A DNA stretch of 64,000 nucleotides from Hwanghaeella sp965227365 (GCF_965227365.1 NZ_OZ245754.1:682001-746000); one strand, 5' to 3'; counted from the first letter of the stretch, positions 9,155-18,158 are shown. Numbers and translations are program-made. Notes: generated by a model not told the origin, from the letters alone.

Positions 9155-9312
9155 CTACCCCACCTGCTGATCAAAAAACGTCGTTTCCGGAATGATCGGG
9201 CCGTCCATCTCGAATGGGGTGGAGCGAATGCGGCCGGGCTCCTGGCCGTGCAGGATCATGCCTGTATCCACCGAGGGGGCCAGGTTGGTGGGCAAAAGGA
9301 TGACGTCGCCTG
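9155..9312 (-). pseudogene. 3' remnant of a second phytanoyl-CoA dioxygenase gene
   Basis: Read on the minus strand this encodes GDVILLPTNLAPSVDTGMIL followed by a tail ending PETTFFDQQVG and a TAG stop, homologous to the C terminus of the intact PhyH protein at 9789-10646. The last 59 bases before the stop (9156-9214) are identical to 9790-9848. Further upstream the copies diverge at many codons, and homology stops near 9312, so this is the truncated end of a paralogue, or of the original gene after replacement. It forms the right border of the Argonaute operon's segment. Confidence 0.8.
9156..9214. repeat. 59-bp perfect direct repeat, copy 1 (partner 9790-9848)
   Basis: Identical to 9790-9848 in the same orientation. 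Both copies are the 3' coding end of a phyH-type gene. The pair brackets 575 bases of AT-rich sequence that carries a small gene. This layout recalls integration or recombination at a gene 3' end, but no recombinase is present. Confidence 0.85.
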
Positions 9313-9353
9313 TGTATAAACTGTGGATATCGAAGCAACTATTTCGGTTCTAA

Positions 9354-9605
9354 CTAGTCGCGTGTAATGCGTATACCTTTGGGCGATATCAAAGATGCTC
9401 TGAGACCTACACGCCCCATTCTAATTGAATAACCCTTATTTATAAGATCGGCTGCTTCTTCGAGCGACTTCACGTGCGTAGAAAATCTTGCATGGTGTTT
9501 CTGATTGCCAAACTCGGGAGATGCCAATTGGTATCCTTTACACGTCCATTGTGGTTCTTCTTGTCCGCCAGGACGTGGTTTGGTCCGTTCAATTCTGATT
9601 GCCAT
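9354..9605 (-). CDS. Small protein of unknown function (83 aa)
   Basis: A complete small frame starting at an ATG with a GGGGA ribosome site about eight bases upstream, in the AT-rich segment between the two phyH 3' repeats. The product is basic, soluble and without membrane segments or a signal. A central part (HARFSTHVKSLEEAADLINKGYSIRMG) looks like a strand followed by a helix. I do not recognise a family. Its composition is like that of the Argonaute operon rather than the chromosome, so it probably arrived with, or separately inserted into, the same accessory region. Confidence 0.5.
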   Translation of the reverse strand: MAIRIERTKPRPGGQEEPQWTCKGYQLASPEFGNQKHHARFSTHVKSLEEAADLINKGYSIRMGRVGLRASLISPKGIRITRD

Positions 9606-9788
9606 TGAAGTATCCCCAATCGCAAAACTGTGAAAGATACAGTTAAGACCGTGCTGTAGTTATATTGCGAAACCAAGTCTGTTGTCGCTAGAGATTACAC
9701 GCACGACACTTCCAATTACCTTTTTCCCGTTAATGTGCGTTAACGAAAAAATCTCTAACTCAGGGCCGAAACAGAAGGACCGTCGTAC

Positions 9789-10646
9789 TTACCCCACCTG
9801 CTGATCAAAAAACGTCGTTTCCGGAATGATCGGGCCGTCCATCTCGAAGGGGGTGGAGCGGATGCGGCCGGTGTCCTGGCCGTAAAGGATCATGCCCGCA
9901 TGCACTGACGGGACCGGGTTGGGGGAGAGGGGGACGGCGTCGGCGGCGGCGATCTCGGCGATGAAGAGGTTGCGGGGGCGGTCGCCGAGATTGGCGCGGG
10001 AGGCATGCAGGCTGCGGCCATGCATGAAACAGGCGCTGCCGGCCGGGCCGGTCTGGGGCACGGCCCGGGCCTCGCACTCCGGCACGATGTCCGGGGCCAC
10101 CCTGCCGGTGAATTTCCCGTTCTGCCAATGACTGTAAAGCGGCCCGCGATGGGAGCCGGGCACGGTCATCAGCGGCCCGTCCCGCAACCCCACATCGCCC
10201 AGGAAGAGCAGGCAGGTCACCACATCGTCATTGCTGTGCGGGTCGAACAGGAAATCCTGGTGCCAGTCGACCTGGGTGGCGGACCCCGGCAGCTTGCAGT
10301 TCACCTTGCTATGATGAAAGCGCAGGTCCGGGCCGATCAGCTGGGCCGCCATGCGGATCATGGGCGACGCGGTCAGCGCCGTCAGGCAGGCGGCCGACAG
10401 TTCCGTCGGCGACTGCACCCGGCGCAGCGCCGGGCGGTCCGCCGTATGCCCCGGCTGCAGGTCGAACCGCGCGCGCCCGTCCATCAGCGTGCCATAGGGT
10501 TTGTCATGGCCCCGGCTTTCCTCGATCCAGCCCGCCAGATCCGCATTGATCGCCGCCAGCACCGCCGCCTCCACCGCGTCCGCCACGGTGAGACAGCCGG
10601 TTTCCCAGAAGGCTTCTATCTGCGCGTCGCTCAGCGGTCCGGGCAT
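9789..10646 (-). CDS. Phytanoyl-CoA dioxygenase (PhyH) family protein
   Basis: 285 residues, full length for the family. The Fe(II) ligands are His129-x-Asp131 (QVDWHQDFLF) and a distal histidine in HGRSLHASRANLG (probably His214), with the 2-oxoglutarate-binding arginine shortly after (GDRPRNLF). Bacterial PhyH proteins hydroxylate a wide range of small metabolites; the true substrate is unknown. Its 3' end is duplicated at 9155-9312, so a related gene once lay next to it. Confidence 0.88.
   Translation of the reverse strand: MPGPLSDAQIEAFWETGCLTVADAVEAAVLAAINADLAGWIEESRGHDKPYGTLMDGRARFDLQPGHTADRPALRRVQSPTELSAACLTALTASPMIRMAAQLIGPDLRFHHSKVNCKLPGSATQVDWHQDFLFDPHSNDDVVTCLLFLGDVGLRDGPLMTVPGSHRGPLYSHWQNGKFTGRVAPDIVPECEARAVPQTGPAGSACFMHGRSLHASRANLGDRPRNLFIAEIAAADAVPLSPNPVPSVHAGMILYGQDTGRIRSTPFEMDGPIIPETTFFDQQVG
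9790..9848. repeat. 59-bp perfect direct repeat, copy 2
   Basis: Lies inside the 3' end of the intact phyH gene and matches 9156-9214 base for base. Confidence 0.85.
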
Positions 10647-10765
10647 TGCTTATTCCCCAAGAGATCGTCAAACCGTCTAATGCAGTTCACCTCAGTTTTC
10701 GTGCGCTGAGAAGGGGGTCCCTGTCGCTGGGCGCGCGACGCGTTTCTGGATGGCCGTCAGGGGCA

Positions 10766-11122
10766 TCAGCGCGCCAATCTGCGCAGACGCTGGCCGAGTT
10801 GATAGGCTTTGCCGGATCCCTTGTTCATCAAGGCAGCGGCGATGATGGCCGCGTCCGCGAAATCCGCGCGGTCGGGGTCGATCGAGATGTTGTCCAGGTG
10901 GCGCGCGCGGTATTGTGCATAGGCGCTGCGGATGAGTTTGCGGACCTCCATGAGCTTTTCCGAGGCGTCGCCGGCGCGAAGATCGGCCGCATAGGCTTTC
11001 AAGGCATCCACCTTGTCGGCGGGCACCAGGACCTCGACGCGTTTCAATCCGACTTCGGCGGCCTTCTTGCGAAAGGCCGCGACATAGTCGCTGGATTTGG
11101 GGGCCGGTTTCGGGTTGCCCAT
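10766..11122 (-). CDS. Putative ribbon-helix-helix DNA-binding protein (118 aa)
   Basis: 118 residues from ATG 11122, which follows a GGGAG ribosome site. Residues about 22-45 (GLKRVEVLVPADKVDALKAY) have the shape of a ribbon-helix-helix motif: a short alternating strand with basic residues, then an amphipathic helix. The rest is helical and basic. A DNA-binding role is an inference, strengthened by three regularly spaced TTCCGGAAA-type repeats over its own promoter. It could be an antitoxin-like or autoregulatory repressor, but no toxin gene is adjacent. Confidence 0.6.
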   Translation of the reverse strand: MGNPKPAPKSSDYVAAFRKKAAEVGLKRVEVLVPADKVDALKAYAADLRAGDASEKLMEVRKLIRSAYAQYRARHLDNISIDPDRADFADAAIIAAALMNKGSGKAYQLGQRLRRLAR

Positions 11123-11149
11123 GAAAATCACTCCCGCATGATGTTGGAG

Positions 11150-11178
11150 AGTATAATATTTCCGGAAAGAAAAATCAA
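11150..11178 (-). promoter_or_regulatory. Promoter of the putative RHH gene
   Basis: On the minus strand a -35 box TTGATT (complement of 11173-11178) and a -10 box TATACT (complement of 11150-11155) are separated by exactly 17 bases. The predicted start is about 20 bases before the ATG at 11122. Confidence 0.6.
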
Positions 11179-11216
11179 ATTCCTTCCGGAAATCTTTCAT
11201 AAATCTTACCGGAAAT
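11159..11216. repeat. Three phased CCGG-centred repeats, candidate operator
   Basis: TTTCCGGAAA (11159-11168), TTCCGGAAA (11184-11192) and TACCGGAAA (11207-11215) have centres 24 and 23 bases apart, about two helical turns. The first lies in the promoter spacer; the others cover and precede the -35 region. This is the arrangement expected for cooperative binding of a dimeric repressor along one DNA face. Confidence 0.55.
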
Positions 11217-11228
11217 GTTTGGGCCCAT

Positions 11229-14200
11229 TCACTCCAGCTTCAGGGTAATGAGAAGGTCCTTCGCGTCGATCTGGTCGGCGGGTTTGACCAGGACTTCCTC
11301 GACCACCCCGTCGCGGTCGGCATGCAGGACGGTTTCCATCTTCATCGCCTCAATCGACAGCAGGTTGTCGCCGGCGGTGATCTTCTGGCCCGGCGTGACC
11401 GACACGGCGGAGACGACGCCCGGCATCGGCGCGCCGATATGGGCCTCGTTCCCGGCTTCGGCCTTGCGCCTTGCGGCGGCGCCGGCGGCGCCATGGGCGC
11501 GGTCGGGCACCTTGATGCGGCGGGGCTGGCCGTTCAGCTCGAAAAAGACGGTGACCATGCCCTGTTCGTCCGTCTCGGTCTGGGCCAGCGTGTCGATGAC
11601 CAGGGTGACGCCGGGTTCCAGGTCGACCTGCAGTTCCTCGCCCACCGGCAACCCGTAGAAAAAGACCGGGGTGGGCAGCACGCTGACCGGGCCGTAATGG
11701 TCGCGGTTGCGGGCATAGTCGGTGAAGACCTTGGGATACATCATGTAGGAGGCGAATTCCGCGTCGCTGATCTTGCGGCCCAGATCCTCCTCGATCTTTT
11801 TCCGCTCGGCGGCAAGGTCCGCGTCGGGCAGCAGCGAACCGGGGCGCTGGGTATAGGGTTTCTCGCCCTTCAGCACCTTCTTCTGGATCTCCGTCGGCCA
11901 GCCGCCCGGGGGCTGACCCAGATCGCCCTTCATCATTGAGACGACGCTTTCCGGGAAGGAGACGTCGCGGTCCGGGTCGGTGACGTCGGCGGGTTTCAGG
12001 TCCTGGCTGACCATCAACAGCGCCATGTCGCCGACCACCTTGGAGGACGGCGTGACCTTGACGATATCGCCGAACATCTCGTTCGCATCCGCATAGGCCT
12101 GGGCGACTTCGTGCCAGCGCGCCTCGAGGCCCAGCGAGCGCGCCTGTTCCTTCAGATTGGTGAACTGACCGCCCGGCATTTCGTGCAGATAGACTTCCGA
12201 GGCCGGGCCCTTCAAATCACTTTCGAAGGCGGCGTATTGGCTGCGCACCGCTTCCCAATAGAAGGAGATGCGGCGGATCCATGCCGGGTCCAGGCCGGGA
12301 TCGCGGTCGCCGCCGCGCAGGGCCTCGACGATGGAGCCCAGGCAGGGCTGGGAGGTGGTGCCGGAAAACGCGTCCATCGCGCCGTCGACCGCATCGACCC
12401 CGGCCTCCACCGCGGCCAGCACGGTGGCGGCGGAAATGCCGGATGTGTCATGGGTGTGGAAATGCAGCGGCAGGTCGGTGACGTCGCGCAGGGCCTTGAA
12501 CAGCAGCGTCGCCGCGGCGGGTTTCAGCAGGCCCGCCATGTCCTTCACCGCGATGATATTGGCGCCGGCCTTGTCCAGCTCGACCGCCATGTCGGTATAG
12601 TATTTCAGGTCGTATTTCGGCCGGGCGGAGGAGAGCAGGTCGGCGGTATAGCAGATCGCCGCCTCGCACAGCCCGCCTTCGGTCCGCACCGCGTCCATGG
12701 CGAGGCGCATGTTCTCGACCCAGTTGAGGCAGTCGAAGACGCGGAACAGGTCGACGCCGCCCTTCTTCGCCTCATGAACGAACTGCTTCACCACATTATC
12801 CGGGTAATTGGTATAGCCGACGCCGTTCGCCCCGCGCAGCAGCATCTGCAGCAGCAGGTTGGGGGCCGCCTCGCGGATCAGGCTCAGGCGTTCCCACGGG
12901 TCCTCGTTCAGGAAGCGCATGGCGACGTCGAAGGTCGCCCCGCCCCAGCATTCCAGCGACAGCAGCTGCGGCAGGGTGCGGGCATAGACGTCGGCGATCC
13001 TGGCGATGTCATGGGTCCGCATGCGGGTCGCCAGCAGGGACTGGTGGGCGTCGCGCATGGTGGTGTCGGTCATCAGGATCTGTGGCTGCGCGCGCATCCA
13101 CCTGGCGAAACCCTCGGGGCCCAGTTCCTCGAATTTCTGCTTCGATCCGGCGGGCGGTTCGCCCGTTGCATGCGGCCCGGTCAGATGAGGAACGACGGGC
13201 TTGGCCGCTTCAGGGTCGGGCTCCGCTCGCCCGCGCGCTTCCGGATGGCCGTTCACCGTGACGTCGGCGATATAGGTCAAAAGGCGCGTGGCGCGGTCGC
13301 GGCGGCGGACATTGCTGAACAGTTCCGGCGTTTCGTCGATGAAGCGGGTCGTGTAGCTGTTGTCGCGGAATTTCTCGTGACCGATGATCGCTTCCAGGAA
13401 GGTCAGATTGGTCGCCACGCCGCGGATTCTGAATTCGCGCAGCGCGCGGTCCATCCGCTGGATCGCCTCGTCCGGGTCCGGCGCCCAGGCCGTCACCTTC
13501 TCCAGCAGCGGATCGTAGAAGCGGGTGATCACCGCGCCGGAATAGGCGGTGCCGCCGTCGAGCCGGATGCCGAATCCGGTGGCGCCGCGATAGGCGATGA
13601 TGCGGCCGTAATCGGGAATGAAATTCTGTTCCGGGTCTTCGGTCGTGATACGGCATTGGAGCGCATGGCCGTTCAGCCGTATCATGTTTTGGGCGGGTAC
13701 CCGGCTTTCGGGCGTGCCGATGGCATGGCCTTCGAGGATCCGGATCTGCGCCTTCACGATGTCGATCCCGGTCACTTCCTCGGTCACCGTATGCTCGACC
13801 TGAATGCGCGGGTTGACCTCAATGAAATAGAATTTGCCGGTATCCGCATCCATCAGGAATTCGACCGTGCCGGCGCCGACATAGTCCGTCGCCTCGGCGA
13901 TCTTCATGGCGTAGCCGGCCAGTTCCGCGCGTTGTTCGTCGTTCAGATACGGGGCCGGGGCGCGTTCGATAACCTTTTGATTTCGCCGCTGAATCGAGCA
14001 ATCGCGCTCATACAGATGCACGACATTGCCATGGGTGTCGCCCAGGATCTGGCTTTCCACATGGCGGGCGCGCTCGACCAGTTTCTCCAGATAGACCTCG
14101 TCCTTGCCGAAGGCGGCCTTGGCCTCGCGCTTGGCCTCCATCACCTCGCGGTCCAGATCCTCCGCCTTGCGGATCACGCGCATGCCGCGCCCGCCGCCGC

Positions 14201-14708
14201 CCCAGCTCGCCTTCAGCATCACCGGGAAACCGATTTCCTCGGCCATTTTCAACACCTTGGCGGGATCATCCGGCAAAGGCTCGGTGGCCGGAACGACGGG
14301 CACGCCGATCTCGATCGCCAGGTTGCGGGCGGCGACCTTGTTGCCCAGGCGGCGCATGGTTTCCGGGCTCGGCCCGATGAACAGGATGCCGGCTTCGGCG
14401 CAGGCCTCGGCGAATTCCGGGCTTTCCGACAGCAGGCCATAGCCCGGATGGATCGCATCGGCGCCGGATTCCTTGGCGACGCGGATCACCTCCTCAATCG
14501 ACAGATAGCTTTCGATCGGCCCCAGATCGCGCTCCAGATGTGGGCCGCGGCCGATCCGGTAGCTTTCATCCGCCTTGAACCGGTGCAGCGCCAGCTTGTC
14601 CTCCTCCGCCCAGATCGCGACGGTCCGCAGGTCCAACTCGTTGGCGGCGCGGAAGACGCGGATGGCGATTTCGGAACGGTTGGCGACGAGGAGCTTGCGG
14701 ATCGGCAT
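11229..14708 (-). CDS. pyc: Pyruvate carboxylase
   Basis: 1159 residues, the standard length of the single-chain enzyme. It carboxylates pyruvate to oxaloacetate with ATP and bicarbonate to refill the citric acid cycle. Domains in order: biotin carboxylase (about 1-460) with ATP-grasp loop GGGGRGMRVI and EVNPRIQVEHTVTE; carboxyltransferase (about 545-830) with TDTTMRDAHQSLLATRMRT; a C-terminal biotinyl domain with EAMKMET, where Lys1123 carries biotin. The gene stands alone, transcribed away from the binding-protein gene. No key residue appears to be missing. Confidence 0.96.
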   Translation of the reverse strand: MPIRKLLVANRSEIAIRVFRAANELDLRTVAIWAEEDKLALHRFKADESYRIGRGPHLERDLGPIESYLSIEEVIRVAKESGADAIHPGYGLLSESPEFAEACAEAGILFIGPSPETMRRLGNKVAARNLAIEIGVPVVPATEPLPDDPAKVLKMAEEIGFPVMLKASWGGGGRGMRVIRKAEDLDREVMEAKREAKAAFGKDEVYLEKLVERARHVESQILGDTHGNVVHLYERDCSIQRRNQKVIERAPAPYLNDEQRAELAGYAMKIAEATDYVGAGTVEFLMDADTGKFYFIEVNPRIQVEHTVTEEVTGIDIVKAQIRILEGHAIGTPESRVPAQNMIRLNGHALQCRITTEDPEQNFIPDYGRIIAYRGATGFGIRLDGGTAYSGAVITRFYDPLLEKVTAWAPDPDEAIQRMDRALREFRIRGVATNLTFLEAIIGHEKFRDNSYTTRFIDETPELFSNVRRRDRATRLLTYIADVTVNGHPEARGRAEPDPEAAKPVVPHLTGPHATGEPPAGSKQKFEELGPEGFARWMRAQPQILMTDTTMRDAHQSLLATRMRTHDIARIADVYARTLPQLLSLECWGGATFDVAMRFLNEDPWERLSLIREAAPNLLLQMLLRGANGVGYTNYPDNVVKQFVHEAKKGGVDLFRVFDCLNWVENMRLAMDAVRTEGGLCEAAICYTADLLSSARPKYDLKYYTDMAVELDKAGANIIAVKDMAGLLKPAAATLLFKALRDVTDLPLHFHTHDTSGISAATVLAAVEAGVDAVDGAMDAFSGTTSQPCLGSIVEALRGGDRDPGLDPAWIRRISFYWEAVRSQYAAFESDLKGPASEVYLHEMPGGQFTNLKEQARSLGLEARWHEVAQAYADANEMFGDIVKVTPSSKVVGDMALLMVSQDLKPADVTDPDRDVSFPESVVSMMKGDLGQPPGGWPTEIQKKVLKGEKPYTQRPGSLLPDADLAAERKKIEEDLGRKISDAEFASYMMYPKVFTDYARNRDHYGPVSVLPTPVFFYGLPVGEELQVDLEPGVTLVIDTLAQTETDEQGMVTVFFELNGQPRRIKVPDRAHGAAGAAARRKAEAGNEAHIGAPMPGVVSAVSVTPGQKITAGDNLLSIEAMKMETVLHADRDGVVEEVLVKPADQIDAKDLLITLKLE

Positions 14709-15056
14709 GGACAGGATCTCCTGAAAGGCGGGCTGGAATACCGCGATCGCGGCAGTTTAGTGGATTGTGCACCTGCGAACCAGCAGATGTTCGGGCCGCG
14801 CCGGAGGTGTCGTTTTCCGAAAAGCATTGTGCGTTCCTCGGCGGTTGGCGGGGTTGTGAGCAGCCCTAAGATGTTTACGGTTACATGATCCGGGCAGGTC
14901 GATTATGCTTTCCCCAGGTCGTGCGGCCTCGCTCGCGGATTCGACGGGCAAACACGGACTGAAGCGTCACCGCGATGGGCGGAACGCCTAAGGCGTACGA
15001 CAAAAACAATCGAACCTTGAGAACATAGAACGAGTTGAACAGAGAGGCTTACGTAG
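14709..15056. other. Divergent intergenic region between pyc and the binding-protein gene
   Basis: About 350 bases that must hold the promoters of both pyc (minus) and the substrate-binding protein gene (plus). I see no convincing operator, riboswitch or small gene. A GAGG ribosome site lies just before the ATG at 15057. Confidence 0.5.
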
Positions 15057-16655
15057 ATGACCAAACATCCATTGCTTGAACGGATCCTGAGCGACAGCCG
15101 CGCGACCAGACGCGATTTCATGGTCGGCGCGTCCGCGCTGGGTCTGTCCGCGGCGGCCGCATCGACGATGTGGCAGAACCGCGCCCATGCGGCGACGCCG
15201 AAGAAGGGCGGCAACTTCAAGGTCGGGATCGAGGACGGCAACACCACCGACTCGCTGGATCCGGGAACGACTGAATCCGTCTACATGATCCAGATGAACC
15301 ACATCTTCCGGAACTATCTGACGGAGATCGACGAGAACAACCAGGTTGCCCCGGATATCTCCGAAGGCTGGGACGCGTCCGACGACGCCAAGGTCTGGTC
15401 CTTCAAGCTGCGCAAGGGCGTCACCTTCCACAACGGCAAGGAGTTCAATTCCGCCGATGCCGTCGCGTCGCTCAACTATCACCGCGGCGAAGCGTCGAAA
15501 TCGGCGGCCAAGTCGCTGCTGACCGATGTCGAGGACATCAAGGCCGACGGGTCGCATGGTGTCACCATCACGATGAAATCCGGCAATGCCGATCTGCCCT
15601 ATACGCTGTCCGATTATCACCTGGTCATGATGCCGTCCGACGGGGAAGGCAATGTGGACTGGGAGAGCGGCATCGGCACCGGCGCCTATTCCATCGAACA
15701 TCACGAGGCCGGCGTCCGGTCCTCGCTGAAGCGGAACGAGAACTATTTCAAGGAAGGCCGCGCCAATTTCGACTCGGTCGCCATGATCCAGCTTTCGGAT
15801 CCGAACGCGCGGCAAACGGCGTTGAAGACCGGTGAGGTCGACGCGGTGACGTCGCTGGATCTGAAGACCGTGCATCTGCTGAAGCGCGATCCGAATCTGG
15901 TCATCCAGAATGTCCCGAGTGGCGCGGCGATCACCATGCCGATGTTCTGCGACGTCAAACCATTCGACAACAACGACGTTCGCCAGGCGATGATGTACGC
16001 CATGGATCGCCAGGAAATTCTGGACAAGATCTTCAAGGGTTTCGGCACCATTGGGAACGATACCCATATCGCCCCGGCGCTGCCCTACCACGCCGCTGAC
16101 ATTCCGGCGAAGGCCTACGACCCGGACAAGGCGAAGTCGCTTCTGAAGAAGGCCGGTTACGACAGCATCGATGTCGAGCTTTCCGCCGCCGACGGCGCTT
16201 TCGCCGGTGCGGTCGACATGGCGACGCTCTATTCCGCACAGGCGGCAAAGGCGGGGATCAACGTCAAGGTTGTGCGGGAGCCGAATGACGGCTACTGGTC
16301 CAATGTCTGGCTGGTGAAGCCTTTCGTCATGGTCTCCTGGGGTGCGCGTCCGACGCCGGATGTCATGTACTCCCTGGCCTATAAGGACGATGCGCCGTGG
16401 AACGAGTCGCATTGGAAGAACCCGCGCTTCAACGAGCTTCTGTTGCTGGCGAAGGCGGAACTCGACGACAAGAAGCGGGCGGAAATGTATCGCGAGATGC
16501 AGATGCTTCAGGCGACGGATGGCGGGTCGATCATTCCGATCTACCGGAACCGCGTTTACGCGCATACCAAGAATATCGGCCACAGCGACAAGCTGACCGC
16601 CAACTGGGAACTCGACGGCGGCCGGGCCGCCGAACGCTGGTGGTTCGAAAGCTGA
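15057..16655 (+). CDS. Peptide-type ABC transporter substrate-binding protein (SBP_bac_5), Tat-exported
   Basis: 532 residues of the DppA/OppA family. The N terminus carries a twin-arginine signal (SRATRRDFMVGASALGL, about residues 14-30), ending near AHA. Family landmarks include the LDPGTTES region, FKLRKGVTFHNGKEF and the YAMDRQEI segment. It would bind peptides, nickel-like complexes or other solutes in the periplasm. No permease or ATPase gene is nearby, so it is an orphan here and must use components encoded elsewhere. A strong intrinsic terminator follows. Confidence 0.9.
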   Translation: MTKHPLLERILSDSRATRRDFMVGASALGLSAAAASTMWQNRAHAATPKKGGNFKVGIEDGNTTDSLDPGTTESVYMIQMNHIFRNYLTEIDENNQVAPDISEGWDASDDAKVWSFKLRKGVTFHNGKEFNSADAVASLNYHRGEASKSAAKSLLTDVEDIKADGSHGVTITMKSGNADLPYTLSDYHLVMMPSDGEGNVDWESGIGTGAYSIEHHEAGVRSSLKRNENYFKEGRANFDSVAMIQLSDPNARQTALKTGEVDAVTSLDLKTVHLLKRDPNLVIQNVPSGAAITMPMFCDVKPFDNNDVRQAMMYAMDRQEILDKIFKGFGTIGNDTHIAPALPYHAADIPAKAYDPDKAKSLLKKAGYDSIDVELSAADGAFAGAVDMATLYSAQAAKAGINVKVVREPNDGYWSNVWLVKPFVMVSWGARPTPDVMYSLAYKDDAPWNESHWKNPRFNELLLLAKAELDDKKRAEMYREMQMLQATDGGSIIPIYRNRVYAHTKNIGHSDKLTANWELDGGRAAERWWFES

Positions 16656-16680
16656 TAAGGCATTCGCCACTTGAATACGG

Positions 16681-16710
16681 AAAGGGCCGCGGTTTTCGCG
16701 GCCCTTTTTT
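16681..16710 (+). terminator. Intrinsic terminator after the binding-protein gene
   Basis: An 11-base-pair stem, AAAGGGCCGCG against CGCGGCCCTTT, with a five-base loop and a run of T residues at the end. Confidence 0.88.
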
Positions 16711-16741
16711 CGTCCGGCATGTCACCGGCTTGCAACGGCGG

Positions 16742-17140
16742 CTAGGCCGCTTTTCTGTCGATATGGACGGGCGGTTGCGGCGTAACCGGACGGGTCGGGA
16801 AAGGAGACACGTTGTCCGCGGTTTTCAATTTCCCAGCCGTCATCTTGAGGATCGCGCGATAGACCAGCAGTGAAGCGACGATCAAGCCGGCGCTGACGAG
16901 ATCGAGACCCAGGTAAAGCGGAGCCGCCTGATTGAAACCGCTTGCCGCGAGTAACCAGATTTCCTTGCCGATGATCGCCACCGACAAAAGAAAGGAACCG
17001 GTCAGGCTGGATATCAGGATCGACAGATAGATTTCGCCATGCTGCCAGTTCTCGGTACGGGACGGCTTCAGGCTGTAATAGGCGGCGCAGACAAGGCCCA
17101 GGGTGATCAGGCCGAAGGCCAAGGCTAAGAAGTGGTGCAC
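16742..17140 (-). CDS. Small membrane protein of unknown function (132 aa)
   Basis: Four hydrophobic segments are visible (about residues 4-24, 38-60, 63-78 and 82-98), followed by a polar Pro-rich tail. The N-terminal helix and the segment around GEIYLSILISSLTGSFLLSVAII suggest a four-helix inner-membrane protein. I do not recognise a family. It converges on the binding-protein gene with the terminator between them. Confidence 0.6.
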   Translation of the reverse strand: MHHFLALAFGLITLGLVCAAYYSLKPSRTENWQHGEIYLSILISSLTGSFLLSVAIIGKEIWLLAASGFNQAAPLYLGLDLVSAGLIVASLLVYRAILKMTAGKLKTADNVSPFPTRPVTPQPPVHIDRKAA

Positions 17141-17157
17141 TCATTCCTCCTAACAGA

Positions 17158-17529
17158 TCAGGAGCCAGGGGCCGTGCGGATCACGGCCGCGACTGGCGGG
17201 CTCGGTTCGGGTTTTTCCGGCGAAGGATGCTGACGGACCGGAGAGGCAATTGCGGCGAACGGGATTTCGGCCGTTGCAGCTCTTACCGCTTTCAGCGTCA
17301 GGATCGTCTGATTGATGCTTTGCCGGGCTAATACTTCCGAAGACAAACCTCTAGCACCCCACATGGTCAGGGGTGCGGCGACCGTCCGTCGTAGGCGGCA
17401 AGACGCGGGCACAACCTCGTGGCCGTGGATGGTCTGCGGCGGGCCTTCAGGATGTCGGTATGCGCAACCGGCTCCGCAATGGGCGCGGTAAAAAATATTT
17501 CCGCGCTGTCGGGCCGACGACGAGAACAC
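17158..17529 (-). CDS. Doubtful open frame upstream of the membrane protein gene
   Basis: An open frame of up to 123 codons on the same strand as, and 17 bases before, the 132-residue membrane protein gene. The predicted product has no clear domain, a Pro-rich end, and no good ribosome site at any of its starts. It may be noncoding; it is listed because nothing else explains 17141-17600. Confidence 0.22.
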   Translation of the reverse strand: MFSSSARQRGNIFYRAHCGAGCAYRHPEGPPQTIHGHEVVPASCRLRRTVAAPLTMWGARGLSSEVLARQSINQTILTLKAVRAATAEIPFAAIASPVRQHPSPEKPEPSPPVAAVIRTAPGS

Positions 17530-17645
17530 GACCCAAGCCCTGGAAGCGGCCTCACGACGAGGTGGGGAGCGAGAAGCGGCTTGATTTCGACTGGGGCGAT
17601 CAACGCCGGGCGGTCTTTCTTATGCTTTTGTTAGAATTGAACTAA

Positions 17646-17711
17646 TGACAGGTGTCAGTCCTGCGGCAACAATCAAGCGAGGCAACCAGTTCGCGGATTG
17701 TGTCGGACACA
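17646..17711. promoter_or_regulatory. Two perfect palindromes upstream of the cytochrome c gene
   Basis: TGACAGGTGTCA (17646-17657) has the shape of a TetR-family operator, and TGTGTCGGACACA (17699-17711) is a second palindrome. Both lie 100-165 bases before the cytochrome c/sugar dehydrogenase pair. No TetR gene is in the window, so the regulator is unknown. Confidence 0.35.
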
Positions 17712-17809
17712 CAAAACAAAGGCGTGCTCTCTGAAAAATGGGGGCCGGCTTTCGGATATTGCGTCGCGACGTTGCCGTTTGAGGCTAAACGAAAAACCGG
17801 GAGCCCCTA

Positions 17810-18130
17810 TTGATCAGACTAGCTATCTTTCTTTCGCTCATCCTCGTCGCAGGTCCTGTGAGTTCGGCGTTAAGCCAGGACATCGCAGCAGGAGAAGCCA
17901 GGTACAAAAAGACCTGCATCAATTGCCATGGGCCAGCAGGCAAAGGCGCGGCCAGTTACCCGAAGGTATCGGGCAAAGACATTCCCTACACCATCGAAAA
18001 GCTGGAAGCGTATCGCAGCAAAGTGAAGCAGGGGCCCAACTCTGCTCTCATGTTCATGATGGCCAAGCCGCTTTCGGATGAGGAGATCCTCAACCTGGCG
18101 GCTTACTTGAAAGACGCCGAACACAAATAA
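17810..18130 (+). CDS. Small exported c-type cytochrome (class I)
   Basis: 106 residues from a TTG start with a GGGAG ribosome site. An N-terminal signal peptide (about residues 1-23) precedes one haem motif CINCH (YKKTCINCHGPAGKG). The late methionines in ALMFMMAKPLSDEEI could give the sixth haem ligand. The gene sits 28 bases before the PQQ-type dehydrogenase gene, so this cytochrome is probably its periplasmic electron acceptor. Confidence 0.82.
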   Translation: MIRLAIFLSLILVAGPVSSALSQDIAAGEARYKKTCINCHGPAGKGAASYPKVSGKDIPYTIEKLEAYRSKVKQGPNSALMFMMAKPLSDEEILNLAAYLKDAEHK

Positions 18131-18158
18131 CCATAATCCTAATCATTGGGAGGAAAAC

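Noticed and set aside
12111..14888. Very long open frame antisense to pyruvate carboxylase
   Set aside because: A product of GC-rich codon bias opposite a clear gene; the translation is low-complexity His/Gln/Gly/Arg text.
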